From the NCBI RefSeq assembly GCF_025398335.1, contig NZ_JAODOO010000011.1, positions 97,408 to 161,407 of the forward strand: 64,000 nucleotides of DNA, written 5' to 3'. Positions 36,782-44,710 of the stretch are shown here, piece after piece. A model generated the notes under the pieces. The model searched no databases. It saw nothing but the letters and a program-made list of their open reading frames with translations, and had not been told where the DNA came from. Position 1 is the stretch's first letter. The number at the start of each line of letters is the position of its first letter. The stretch comes from Clostridium sp. CX1. Its GTDB lineage: Bacteria; Bacillota; Clostridia; Clostridiales; Clostridiaceae. A program made the translations under genes and the position numbers.

Positions 36782-37774
36782 TTACTCTTCTATAGGCTTT
36801 CTTCTATATGGGTCAAGCTTTCTGAAGTCAAACAACATATCAGCCAATCCAGCATATACATAAATCATCGAAATCTGAGATGAAACAGTAAAAATTAATA
36901 TTAAAAGTATTACTGCCTTTGACATATTAAACCTATTTCTAAAATAATATATAGCTAAAGATGCACCATCTAATAAGAGCATTAGTTGAAATATAACTTG
37001 TGATGAGTTTGTAATATACTCACCTGCAGCAATATTTCTCTTACCAAGTAGTAATCCTACTATTAAAAATAGAACTACTATAGTCCCAATTCTTGTATTA
37101 ATATATATTGTACTAAAGGAATTTCCTTCTCTTACGTTATATTTTAATCTCTTTAATATTGATTTTGTTATAAAGTAATTAATATACGCCAAAGTAAATG
37201 ATCCTATAACTAGAAAAGCCGGTATAAGCTTCAAAATAAAATCAGTTGTAATAAGTTCAAAAGACTTTTCTATCGGTGCAAATTGTTCACTAGATACTCC
37301 CATTTTGCTATATATCTCTTTACTCATGCTAAAAGATTCCTGCATTAGTTTGATGTTTCTATTTATAAAACCAATAACGCCTGTTTTGTCTATAAAGTTA
37401 GCATATATAGTGAAGTTTATAGTTATAGCCATGGCTAACACAGCTGCTAATAATACTATAGTAGTACTAACTTTTTTATTTGACTTTATACAATACCCTA
37501 AGGTTACTCCCGTTGCCCCAAATAAAATAGAAGATGTTAAAGCTGATAAAGGGTTATAGAGCATACCTATAAGTATTGCACTTACTACAACAGCTCCAAT
37601 TGTTACCTTATGATTATGTCTTATATAAAGTACTGTTATAGGAACTGGCAATATAAATGTACCTAGTGTTGAGAAAATAGGTACATAAACATTTAATAAC
37701 ATAATAACTACTACAAGAGCTGATATTAATCCTGCTTCTATAACTGCTCTAGTATTATAAATTCTATTCTGCAT
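36782..37774 (-). CDS. yybS: YybS-type DUF2232 membrane protein
   Basis: 330 residues, polytopic with about eight hydrophobic segments starting near residues 12, 40, 55, 85, 110, 180, 225 and 265. It matches the DUF2232/YybS family, which is distantly like S-components of ECF transporters and is conserved upstream of gdpP and rplI. GGAGG precedes the ATG. The function is unknown; conservation of neighbourhood suggests a link to c-di-AMP or membrane homeostasis but is not proof. Confidence 0.82.
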   Translation of the reverse strand: MQNRIYNTRAVIEAGLISALVVVIMLLNVYVPIFSTLGTFILPVPITVLYIRHNHKVTIGAVVVSAILIGMLYNPLSALTSSILFGATGVTLGYCIKSNKKVSTTIVLLAAVLAMAITINFTIYANFIDKTGVIGFINRNIKLMQESFSMSKEIYSKMGVSSEQFAPIEKSFELITTDFILKLIPAFLVIGSFTLAYINYFITKSILKRLKYNVREGNSFSTIYINTRIGTIVVLFLIVGLLLGKRNIAAGEYITNSSQVIFQLMLLLDGASLAIYYFRNRFNMSKAVILLILIFTVSSQISMIYVYAGLADMLFDFRKLDPYRRKPIEE

Positions 37775-37785
37775 TGCTACCTCCG

Positions 37786-38103
37786 TTATTCTCTTTCTTT
37801 GAGATGATTATATAGTTTACTTAAGTCCTTTCCATCCCTTTCTATCTTATCTTCCTCTAATATTCCAAGTCTTAATTTCTTCTTCATATTTTCATCTACT
37901 GCTGCATTTGAGTATCCAAGCCTATCACCTAATAAATATAAAATCATTATTGCCCCGGAAATACAATCTAGTATAGATTCTTGTGCTACATTACTTCCTC
38001 TTGTTAGTAGTTTGAAAAAATCTCCAATTAAACAGATAAGTTCTGCTTTTAACTCTTCTATCATTTTCACATTATACATTATGTTAAAATCATCTCTCCT
38101 CAT
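37786..38103 (-). CDS. MazG-like protein
   Basis: 105 residues from the ATG at 38103; a TTG three codons upstream is an alternative. The helical sequence MIEELKAELICLIGDFFKLLTRG and ESILDCISGAIMILYLLGDRLGY matches the short MazG-like family found in clostridia just upstream of yybS. The ExxE...ExxD metal motif of active NTP pyrophosphatases is degraded, so catalysis is doubtful. It is the first gene of the yybS-gdpP-rplI-lonC-dnaB run. The function is unknown. Confidence 0.7.
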   Translation of the reverse strand: MRRDDFNIMYNVKMIEELKAELICLIGDFFKLLTRGSNVAQESILDCISGAIMILYLLGDRLGYSNAAVDENMKKKLRLGILEEDKIERDGKDLSKLYNHLKERE

Positions 38104-38182
38104 TCGAAACAACCCCTTTTAATTTCTAATTATATTTTATTATTACATTTTTGTAAAATATATGATTATACAACCATACATC

Positions 38183-38213
38183 AATTTATGTATAATCCTA
38201 TTATACATAAATT
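38183..38213. repeat. Perfect inverted repeat, possible operator
   Basis: AATTTATGTATAA and TTATACATAAATT are separated by five bases. It lies upstream of the gene run starting at 38103 and lacks a T tract on the minus strand, so a regulatory site is as likely as a terminator. Confidence 0.5.
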
Positions 38214-38440
38214 CCTATGTAATACTAAAGTATATTATAAAATAATTTAGTAACTTTGGTAAATGTGTATACACTAAGAGATCTTTAACATAACATAAAA
38301 AACCTTTCATTTCTGATTATTGACATTAATCTATTCTTTTCAAACATAATTTTAATTCTTTATTGTCATATTTATAAATTTAAATAGCTGTTAAACTATC
38401 ACTACACAAACTATGAAAATTAAATATATAATAGCATAGA

Positions 38441-38478
38441 AAAAAAGTACTGTAGAATACATTAAATCTACAGTACTT
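38441..38478 (-). terminator. Terminator of the rpsF-ssb-rpsR operon
   Basis: An 11-bp stem (AGTACTGTAGA / TCTACAGTACT) is followed by seven T on the minus strand, six bases past rpsR. Confidence 0.9.
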
Positions 38479-38483
38479 ATAAT

Positions 38484-38738
38484 TTACTCTGTTGTGAATG
38501 GTAGTAAAGCTATGTTTCTAGCTCTTTTTATTGCATCAGTAAGTGATCTTTGATGCTTAGCACAGTTACCAGAAATTCTTCTTGGAAGTATCTTTCCTTT
38601 TTCAGTAACATATTTTCTTAATTTATTTATATCTTTATAATCTATAAATTCAGCTTTATCCATACAGAAAGCACAAACTTTTCTTTTTGCTCTTCTCATT
38701 TTTGCTGAGTTTCTTCTTCCGCCTTCTCTATTTGCCAT
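38484..38738 (-). CDS. rpsR: 30S ribosomal protein S18
   Basis: 84 residues. The core [45 protein letters not shown] is typical. The cysteines (CAFC and one at GNCAKHQ) resemble the zinc-binding paralogue form of S18. GGAGGGAAAA precedes the ATG. It is the last gene of the rpsF-ssb-rpsR operon; S6 and S18 bind each other in the 30S platform. Confidence 0.97.
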   Translation of the reverse strand: MANREGGRRNSAKMRRAKRKVCAFCMDKAEFIDYKDINKLRKYVTEKGKILPRRISGNCAKHQRSLTDAIKRARNIALLPFTTE

Positions 38739-38758
38739 GCTTTTCCCTCCTTACCTTA

Positions 38759-39205
38759 TTAGAATGGGATATCTCCATCATCTACCGGAGTTATATCCTG
38801 TCCATATGCTTCTTCGTTAAAACCTTGAGTTCTTCCAAATTCATCAGAATTATTTACGTTAAAAGATGATCCTGCAGGTCTATTTCCATTTCCCCATTCA
38901 AGGAATTGGACCTCCTCTGCAATAACTTCAGTAACGTATCTTTTAGTACCGTCTTTGGCATCATAACTTCTTGTTTGAATTCTACCACTAATACCTATAA
39001 GCTTTCCTTTACTCATATAATTAGCTGTAGATTCTGCCTGCTTTCCCCATACTACTATAGGAATAAAGTCGGCTTCTCTTTGTCCGTCTTTAGAGAATCT
39101 TCTATCAACGGCAATAGTAAAGGTGGCAACAGCTGCTCCAGTTCCTGGAGTAAATTTTAACTCAGGATCCTTGGTTAATCTTCCAATTAAAACAACCTTA
39201 TTCAA
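38759..39205 (-). CDS. ssb: Single-stranded DNA-binding protein
   Basis: 148 residues from a TTG start with AGGTGGTG upstream. The OB fold spans about residues 1-105 ([51 protein letters not shown]). A flexible linker leads to the acidic tip DDGDIPF that recruits replication and repair proteins. It lies between rpsF and rpsR. Confidence 0.97.
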   Translation of the reverse strand: MNKVVLIGRLTKDPELKFTPGTGAAVATFTIAVDRRFSKDGQREADFIPIVVWGKQAESTANYMSKGKLIGISGRIQTRSYDAKDGTKRYVTEVIAEEVQFLEWGNGNRPAGSSFNVNNSDEFGRTQGFNEEAYGQDITPVDDGDIPF

Positions 39206-39217
39206 TTAAAACACCAC

Positions 39218-39505
39218 CTATTGTTCATTCTTAACTATTATGTGTCTTACAACAGCATCTGATATTCTGAATACTCTGTCTAACTCTTTTGGTAATTCAG
39301 GATTAGCAGAGAAATTTACTAGAGTGTAATAACCTTCATTGATTTTGTTTATTTCGTAAGCAAGCTTTCTCTTACCCCAAACATCAACGTTTTCTATTAC
39401 TCCTCCACCATTTTCTATTACGCCCTTAAACTTTTCAACGTTAGCTTTAAAAGCCTCCTCGTCTAATGATGGGTGTAATATGAATATAGTTTCATATTTT
39501 CTCAT
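39218..39505 (-). CDS. rpsF: 30S ribosomal protein S6
   Basis: 95 residues from the ATG at 39505, chosen over a GTG three codons upstream because GGAGGTG is well spaced. The ferredoxin-like fold MRKYETIFILHPSLDEE, VDVWGKRKLAYEINKINEGYY and RVFRISDAVVRHIIVK are diagnostic. It heads the operon with ssb and rpsR, and an S6/S18-type leader precedes it. Confidence 0.97.
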   Translation of the reverse strand: MRKYETIFILHPSLDEEAFKANVEKFKGVIENGGGVIENVDVWGKRKLAYEINKINEGYYTLVNFSANPELPKELDRVFRISDAVVRHIIVKNEQ

Positions 39506-39514
39506 TAGATTCAC

Positions 39515-39568
39515 CTCCTCCCCTTGGACTAACGGCTGTGTTTTACACAGCAGGGACTACATCTCTGT
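39515..39568 (-). promoter_or_regulatory. rpsF leader (S6:S18-binding autoregulatory structure, candidate)
   Basis: The 5' UTR forms a hairpin with stem CTGTGT/ACACAG (39536-39550 on the plus strand) flanked by GGACTA-type segments that pair around it, and a CCG sits in the bulge next to the stem. This is the layout of the rpsF leader where S6:S18 binds its own mRNA. Recognised by eye, not by a covariance model. Confidence 0.6.
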
Positions 39569-39597
39569 ATTTTATCACTTTTTGGAAAAGAAATCAA
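39569..39597 (-). promoter_or_regulatory. Promoter of rpsF-ssb-rpsR
   Basis: TTGATT (39592-39597), a 17-base spacer and TAAAAT (39569-39574) on the minus strand, 64 bases upstream of the rpsF ATG. Confidence 0.65.
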
Positions 39598-39602
39598 TAT
39601 TT

Positions 39603-39800
39603 TTATTGAGGAATATTTTGTTTCACGATTTTTTTTACGTCTTTTTGGAATTTACTTCTCGGTAACATAACTATTCTATTGCAGCCACAGCACTTTATCT
39701 TTATATCTGCACCAAGTCTTATAATTTCCCAATTTTTACTTCCACAGGGATGTTCCTTTTTCATCTCAACTACATCTCCGAGATAAAAGGTATTTAACAC
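39603..39800 (-). CDS. DUF951 small protein
   Basis: 65 residues from a GTG start. The sequence FYLGDVVEMKKEHPCGSKNWEIIRLGADIKIKCCGCNRIVMLPR matches DUF951, a small zinc-ribbon-like or beta-barrel protein often next to mscS and rpsF in Firmicutes. It has HPCG and CCGC cysteine pairs that could bind zinc. A nucleic-acid role is often assumed but not established. It lies six bases after mscS, so the two are probably co-transcribed. Confidence 0.8.
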   Translation of the reverse strand: MLNTFYLGDVVEMKKEHPCGSKNWEIIRLGADIKIKCCGCNRIVMLPRSKFQKDVKKIVKQNIPQ

Positions 39801-39806
39801 GACCCA

Positions 39807-40679
39807 TCACTCCTTTACGAATTTCACCTTTGGATAATGTATATTTATATTCTCACTTTTTAAAGTCTCTCTAATCTCTTTTCTAAGTTTCATTTCTGTA
39901 TCCCATTGAGTCATTGGTTTTGCCTTACCAGCAATTCTAATGGTAACCCCGCCTTCTTTAAAACCTTGTACTCCTAAAACTGACGGTCCTTCCTCAACAT
40001 TTTCATTTTCATTCTTAAATCTATCGCAAAGCTTTGAAATAATCTCTATAGCTTTATCTACATCCTCATCATAGGATATGTCTATATCTACCTGTATTCT
40101 TATATTACCTCTAGAATGATTTGTCACCTTTGTTATCAAACCATTAGGAATTATGTGTAAATCCCCATTAAAATCTCTTATTTTAGTTACCCTAAGTTCT
40201 AAACTCTCAACTATTCCACCTTTATCATCTATATGAATATAATCACCTACTGCAAATTGATCTTCGAATAATATAAAAAAACCGTTAATTATGTCCTTTA
40301 CAAGACTTTGTGAACCGAAACCAATTGCTACACCACCAATTCCAGCAAAGGTTAGCCCAATTCTACCAAATCCTGTTTCAATTACACTTAAAACACCAAT
40401 AAAGTAAACAGAATATCTTAGTACACTTTTTAAAATAGCACCAATGGTTTTAGCCTTTTTCTCATCTAAAGAAAATCTAAAATTTTGCTGTTTTGAAACA
40501 TATCTCTCTATGAGCTTATTTCCAATTTTAATAGCTGAATACATAATAATTAAAATAATTAATATTTTAATTATAGTGGATAAGGAATTGTATACATCTC
40601 GTCTTTCTATGATATAACTACCAACCTGTATACTGTCACTGTCCACATTAAAATTAAACAAAGAAGCTAGGCTGATCAT
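39807..40679 (-). CDS. Small-conductance mechanosensitive channel (MscS family)
   Basis: 290 residues. Three hydrophobic segments lie at about residues 30-50, 80-100 and 105-130. The pore-lining third helix and beta domain are recognisable in FAGIGGVAIGFGSQSLVKDIINGFFILFEDQFAVGDYI, the MscS signature. The C-terminal domain follows. It opens on membrane tension to release solutes on osmotic downshock. Its length is close to E. coli MscS (286). AGGAATAG precedes the ATG, and DUF951 follows. Confidence 0.92.
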   Translation of the reverse strand: MISLASLFNFNVDSDSIQVGSYIIERRDVYNSLSTIIKILIILIIMYSAIKIGNKLIERYVSKQQNFRFSLDEKKAKTIGAILKSVLRYSVYFIGVLSVIETGFGRIGLTFAGIGGVAIGFGSQSLVKDIINGFFILFEDQFAVGDYIHIDDKGGIVESLELRVTKIRDFNGDLHIIPNGLITKVTNHSRGNIRIQVDIDISYDEDVDKAIEIISKLCDRFKNENENVEEGPSVLGVQGFKEGGVTIRIAGKAKPMTQWDTEMKLRKEIRETLKSENINIHYPKVKFVKE

Positions 40680-40808
40680 GCTATTCCTCCATAATATCTT
40701 ATTTAAACATGAAAAATGTTATATGATTACTACAATATGAAACCTATAAGGCATCATTGCAATTTATATAATATCTTTAATGTATATTTATTTTCTTTAG
40801 TTTAATTG

Positions 40809-41060
40809 CTATAGTTCTATTACCTTGTATTCACCACTATCCTTAAGGTAAATATTTTTTATATTTATCTTACTTCCTTTGATTAATTCCTTAATCTGAT
40901 CTATATAATCAGTGCCAACTTTTATACTTATACCACAACTCTTTGTAATTGACGTTGGCGTAGGCATAATCTCAATTTTTATGTTTCTTTCTTTTAAAAT
41001 GCTTTCTCCATTAATAGCACCAAGAGTGTTTTGGAATGTTAAAATGTAGTAATTCTCCAT
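40809..41060 (-). CDS. DUF3343 putative Se/S carrier-like protein
   Basis: 83 residues. Sequence features YYILTFQNTLGAINGESILKERNIKIEIMPTPTSITKSCGISIKV match DUF3343, named as a putative selenium/sulfur carrier because of TusA-like or YedF-like context; the single Cys in KSCGIS is the presumed carrier residue. No good Shine-Dalgarno sequence is next to the ATG; a purine tract lies about 30 bases upstream, beyond a small hairpin. It is divergent from a cysteine-desulfurase-like gene 325 bases away. Confidence 0.75.
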   Translation of the reverse strand: MENYYILTFQNTLGAINGESILKERNIKIEIMPTPTSITKSCGISIKVGTDYIDQIKELIKGSKINIKNIYLKDSGEYKVIEL

Positions 41061-41384
41061 AATCTTAACTAGGCTCGGGTATCCGAACCTTCCCCCTTCC
41101 TAAAATTTACCTTTTGTTCATGTACAACTATGACTGTTTAGTTTATAATTATATATATATTTACACATTATATGCTGAATTAATAGCATATAAATTTATA
41201 ACAATATATTACATTAATAAAAGTGTACTGTTATATGTGAATAATTATATTATATTATAACAGAAATAATATTAATAAAGCTACTTGCATTAAATACTTA
41301 ATAAAAAATTAAAACCTTGATATTATGTAAACTATTTATCATGGTTTTACTTAAGTATATATTACTGACTAAGGAGGAATAATT
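41061..41384. other. Divergent intergenic region between DUF3343 and the desulfurase-like gene
   Basis: 324 bases, very AT-rich except for a GC-rich patch near 41071-41100 that forms a 7-bp hairpin (GGCTCGG / CCGAACC) next to the DUF3343 start. Other elements seen are an inverted repeat CTGTTATA / TATAACAG at 41228-41263 and an imperfect 11-bp palindrome at 41311-41348 upstream of the plus-strand gene. No coding sequence was found. Confidence 0.5.
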
Positions 41385-42539
41385 ATGAAGGTTTATTTAG
41401 ATAACTCTGCTACTACTTATCCAAAGCCAGAGGAAGTTTACACCTCTGTTTACAACTACATGAAGAATATAGGTGCAAACCCTGGCAGAGGTGGCTATGC
41501 TAATGCATTGGAAGGAGACAGAATTATATTCAATTGCAGAGAAGCTTTAATGAGTTTATTTAATTTTAATTCTCTAGAAAATGTAATTTTTACATCTAAT
41601 ATAACTCAATCTTTAAATATAATATTAAAGAGTATAGTGAAAGATGGATGGCATATAATTACTTCATCTGTAGAACATAATTCAGTTATACGACCTCTTT
41701 TTTCACTTAAGGAAACAAAGAATATAGAAGTTGACATACTTCAGTGTTCAAAGGATGGTCTAATAAATGTTGATGAATTTAAAAAAGCTATAAAACCAAA
41801 TACAAAATTAGTAGTATTAAATCACGCTTCAAATGTAATAGGTACAATTCAACCTCTAGAAGAGATAGGAAAAATATGCAAAGCTCACAATATATATTTT
41901 GTAATAGACTCAGCCCAAAGTGCTGGTGCTATCCCTGTAGATTTTTCAAAACTTAATTGCAATGCTCTAGCTTTTACAGGTCATAAAAGTCTTCTAGGTC
42001 CACAGGGGATAGGTGGTTTCCTAATAGATGATGACCTAAATAAAGAAGCTTCTCCATTCATCGAAGGAGGCACTGGTAGTATTTCTCAAAGCACTATTCA
42101 ACCAGATTTCCTTCCTGATAAATTTGAAAGCGGCACATTAAATGCTCCTGGAATTTCTGGTCTACTTGCTGGAATTAAATATATAATGAATGAAGGTGTG
42201 TCTGCCATAAAAGAGAGAGAAATGGAACTTTGCCAACAATTTATTGATGGACTTTCTAGTATAGATTCTGTTGAAATTTATGGATTTAGAGATGCATCCT
42301 TAAGGACACCTACAATTTCTATTAATTCAAGCAAAATTAATAATGCTGAATTAGGATTTATTCTAGATAGGGAGTTCGGAATAATGGCAAGAACTGGTCT
42401 CCACTGTTCCCCTTTAGCACATCAGACTATTGGAACTTTCCCTGTTGGAACATTGAGATTTAGTATAGGTCCATTTAATGATAAAAAGGATATAGACTAT
42501 GCTTTATATGCAGTTAACTCTATTCTAAAAAGGATGTGA
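41385..42539 (+). CDS. Cysteine desulfurase-like class V aminotransferase (EF2568 type)
   Basis: 384 residues. PLP-dependent fold-type I enzyme. The N-terminal MKVYLDNSATTYPKPEEV, cofactor-binding HNSVIRPL, DSAQSAGAIPVD and Schiff-base lysine in FTGHKSLLGPQG are clear. A Cys lies in the active-site loop near residue 345 (TGLHCSPLAH), as expected for desulfurase or selenocysteine lyase activity. The subfamily (am_tr_V_EF2568) is often linked to DUF3343 proteins and selenium-dependent hydroxylase loci; here a DUF3343 gene is divergent. AAGGAGG precedes the ATG. It could supply S or Se; which one is not shown. Confidence 0.8.
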   Translation: MKVYLDNSATTYPKPEEVYTSVYNYMKNIGANPGRGGYANALEGDRIIFNCREALMSLFNFNSLENVIFTSNITQSLNIILKSIVKDGWHIITSSVEHNSVIRPLFSLKETKNIEVDILQCSKDGLINVDEFKKAIKPNTKLVVLNHASNVIGTIQPLEEIGKICKAHNIYFVIDSAQSAGAIPVDFSKLNCNALAFTGHKSLLGPQGIGGFLIDDDLNKEASPFIEGGTGSISQSTIQPDFLPDKFESGTLNAPGISGLLAGIKYIMNEGVSAIKEREMELCQQFIDGLSSIDSVEIYGFRDASLRTPTISINSSKINNAELGFILDREFGIMARTGLHCSPLAHQTIGTFPVGTLRFSIGPFNDKKDIDYALYAVNSILKRM

Positions 42540-42548
42540 TTACGTTTA

Positions 42549-43604
42549 ATGCACTGCCTTATAGATAAAATTGATAGATTATTTTTGTTCTTTTTAGTAT
42601 ACACATTAGTCTTTTTAGGTTTCTTTAGCACATTGAATTATACTCTTCCTTTTGTACTAGCTTTAATATGTGCCTTAATTATAAAAAAGCCTACTGAATT
42701 TATTTGTAAAAGATTCAAGGTTAAGCCCTCTATTGCTTCGCTTATAACAACCTTTACCTTCTTTACAATTATAATATTACTTTTATCTTTAGGAATAACA
42801 ACAATAACTCAAGAAGCTATACAACTGGGTAAAAATACTCAGTTGTATGTTTCAAAAAATTCTAATGATATATACGGATACTTAGATAAGGTTAGAAAAT
42901 ATTTTATAAACCTTGATCCATACATTGTTAGTACTATAGAAAAAACTTTTTCTAGCTCCATTACCAGATTATCCAATATTACAGTACAAGTAACTGGTAA
43001 AATTGTAACTACATTAATAGGTATCTTGGCTGCGATTCCATATATACTAATGGTTATACTATTTACACTGCTTACAACATACTTTTTTACAAAGGATATG
43101 ACTTCTTCTGAAAATAAACTTTTAGACATAGTAAAAAATAATAAATCTAGTAAAATACCTTATATTTATTCAGAAACGAAAAGAATGCTCGGTAACTATC
43201 TTTTGTCTTACCTTCTCATAATAGGAATTACCTTTATAGAAACTTTAATTGTATTTTCCATTTTTAAAGTGAAATATGCAGTTATACTAAGTATTATTTG
43301 TGCTATTGCTGATATCTTGCCTATACTCGGAATAGGTGCTGTTTATATACCTCTTGCAGTTATTTACTTTTTCTTCATTAAAAGTTATGTTACTGCATTT
43401 GGAATTATAATTTCCTACATACTAGTATCAGTTATAAGACAAGTAATAGAACCAAAAATTGTATCATCTTCACTAGGAATTCATCCAGTTGCTGCTTTAG
43501 CTGCCCTGTTTATAGGTCTTAAAGCTAATGGTCTGTCAGGTATATTTTTCTGTATGTTTCTAGTTGTATTCTATAACATATTAAAGAAAGTAGATATACT
43601 ATAA
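42549..43604 (+). CDS. ytvI: Sporulation integral membrane protein YtvI (AI-2E/PerM family)
   Basis: 351 residues with seven or eight hydrophobic segments, including an N-terminal pair, a central pair around residues 160-185 and a C-terminal bundle from about 215. The PerM/AI-2E exporter signature region AVILSIICAIADILPILGIGAVYIPLAV and PKIVSSSLGIHPVAALAALFIGLKANG is present. The length and N-terminus match YtvI, a sporulation-associated branch. It lies nine bases after the desulfurase-like gene, so the two are probably co-transcribed. A role in sporulation is inferred from the family. Confidence 0.75.
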   Translation: MHCLIDKIDRLFLFFLVYTLVFLGFFSTLNYTLPFVLALICALIIKKPTEFICKRFKVKPSIASLITTFTFFTIIILLLSLGITTITQEAIQLGKNTQLYVSKNSNDIYGYLDKVRKYFINLDPYIVSTIEKTFSSSITRLSNITVQVTGKIVTTLIGILAAIPYILMVILFTLLTTYFFTKDMTSSENKLLDIVKNNKSSKIPYIYSETKRMLGNYLLSYLLIIGITFIETLIVFSIFKVKYAVILSIICAIADILPILGIGAVYIPLAVIYFFFIKSYVTAFGIIISYILVSVIRQVIEPKIVSSSLGIHPVAALAALFIGLKANGLSGIFFCMFLVVFYNILKKVDIL

Positions 43605-43606
43605 TT

Positions 43607-43656
43607 AAAGCACTATAACGCTTCAAATATACAAAAGAAGCGCTATGGTGCTTTTT
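43607..43656 (+). terminator. Terminator after ytvI
   Basis: A long imperfect stem whose arms contain AAAGCACTATAACGCTTC and its complement with mismatches, followed by TTTTT, three bases past the stop. Confidence 0.8.
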
Positions 43657-43757
43657 AAATCTATCCTACATGTTTATATTTTTTATTTACACCCTTATAA
43701 TTAGTGTATAAATAGCCTCTATATGGTTAAAATTCATAATATAGGAGGTTATGTTTT

Positions 43758-44360
43758 ATGTTGAATAAATTAATAATAGATCCATCATCTAAAAAATCAA
43801 TTTTTTTACTAAGAGATACACTGAGCAATGAAATATGTCCTATTATAAAATCCGGACGACCTATTATAGTACTGTGTATTGGCACTGATAGATCTACCGG
43901 TGATAGTTTAGGTCCATTAGTAGGTGATAAACTAAAATTTCTAATAAGAGATAAGATTTACTTATATGGTAATCTAGAAAATCCTGTTCACGCTAAGAAC
44001 CTCTCCCAAGTCCTAGATGAAATTAAAACAAAACATATTAATCCATTTATTATAGCAATTGATGCCTGTTTAGGTAGTCTGCAAAATGTAGGAAAAATTA
44101 TTGTTGAAGGAAAACCCCTATCTCCTGGCTCTGCTATGAATAAGGATTTACCTAAGGTTGGAGATTTAAGTATAACTGGTATTGTAAACATATCTGGTGC
44201 TATGGAATTTATGGTTCTCCAAAACACAAGATTATTTACAGTAATGGAACTAGCTGAAACGATTGCTAAAGGCTTGTATCATTCTATCATTAAAACTATA
44301 GGAGGCAGAAAATCTACTAGTATTATCGAAAATAAATTAGCAGAAAATATTGAAGCCTAA
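43758..44360 (+). CDS. yyaC: Spore protease YyaC
   Basis: 200 residues. YyaC resembles hydrogenase-maturation and GPR-type proteases: CIGTDRSTGDSLGPLVGDKL, ENPVHAKNLSQ, IAIDACLGSLQNVGKIIV and PKVGDLSITGIVNISGAM are the family blocks, with Asp residues in GTDRSTGD and DACLG as likely catalytic or metal ligands. It is conserved in endospore formers, typically next to parA and parB, as here (about 1.8 kb away). The AGGAGG ribosome-binding site fits the ATG. The cellular substrate is not established. Confidence 0.88.
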   Translation: MLNKLIIDPSSKKSIFLLRDTLSNEICPIIKSGRPIIVLCIGTDRSTGDSLGPLVGDKLKFLIRDKIYLYGNLENPVHAKNLSQVLDEIKTKHINPFIIAIDACLGSLQNVGKIIVEGKPLSPGSAMNKDLPKVGDLSITGIVNISGAMEFMVLQNTRLFTVMELAETIAKGLYHSIIKTIGGRKSTSIIENKLAENIEA

Positions 44361-44392
44361 TAAAGATGAATTACATAAAGTAAAGTTAGATA

Positions 44393-44647
44393 TCATAACA
44401 AATTGCTATAAGTCCTATTATTAAGTATGTACTCTATTTCTTCAACACTCTTACTTCCAGAGTCAATAATCAAGGTTCCTTCTCTTTTTATACTATTGTT
44501 AATATTTATATTTGTTAATCCGCCACTTTTTAGGTTGCATATTATTGCATCACATATAATATTGCTACTTTCATTAGTAACACTATATCCTCTATTTTTT
44601 AATTGCTCTTTTATATAGCATAAATCATCGGAAACATATATTTTCAT
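44393..44647 (-). CDS. YkuS/UPF0180 small protein
   Basis: 84 residues from the ATG at 44647 (MKIYVSDDLCYIKEQLKNRGY); AAAGGAGG lies eight bases upstream. Sequence segments VTNESSNIICDAIICNLKSGGL and REGTLIIDSGSKSVEEIEYIL match the UPF0180/YkuS family, whose function is unknown. The Shine-Dalgarno sequence is inside the 3' arm of a strong hairpin that also ends the upstream DUF4446 gene. Longer starts upstream would include the hairpin. Confidence 0.72.
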   Translation of the reverse strand: MKIYVSDDLCYIKEQLKNRGYSVTNESSNIICDAIICNLKSGGLTNININNSIKREGTLIIDSGSKSVEEIEYILNNRTYSNLL

Positions 44648-44694
44648 AAAAAAACCTCCTTTGTGGGATAATATTCCCACAAAGGAGGTTTTTT
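44648..44694 (-). terminator. Hairpin that ends the DUF4446 gene and sequesters the YkuS ribosome-binding site
   Basis: A perfect stem of about 19 bp (AAAAACCTCCTTTGTGGG / CCCACAAAGGAGGTTTTT) with an 8-base loop lies 17 bases past the DUF4446 stop. On the minus strand the 3' arm contains the AAAGGAGG of the YkuS-like gene, then T7, then ATG. Confidence 0.85.
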
Positions 44695-44710
44695 ATTCTT
44701 ACATATCTAA

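Larger units (their letters stand above)
38104..38483. other. Intergenic region upstream of the MazG-like/gdpP/dnaB run
   Basis: 380 bases, very AT-rich. It contains the rpsR terminator at 38441-38478 and a perfect 13-bp inverted repeat at 38183-38213 about 80 bases before the MazG-like gene. I see no convincing coding sequence and no consensus promoter. Confidence 0.6.

Noticed and set aside
39619..39628. A TGTTTCACGA sequence resembling half of parS
   Set aside because: Only one half-site matches and the palindrome is not completed. It lies in the DUF951 coding sequence, while two perfect parS sites exist at 45238 and 47131.
43690..43757. A possible sigma-F/sigma-G promoter upstream of yyaC (GTATAA and a CATAATA)
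   Set aside because: The gap between the two elements is about 23 bases, too long for the forespore sigma-factor consensus.
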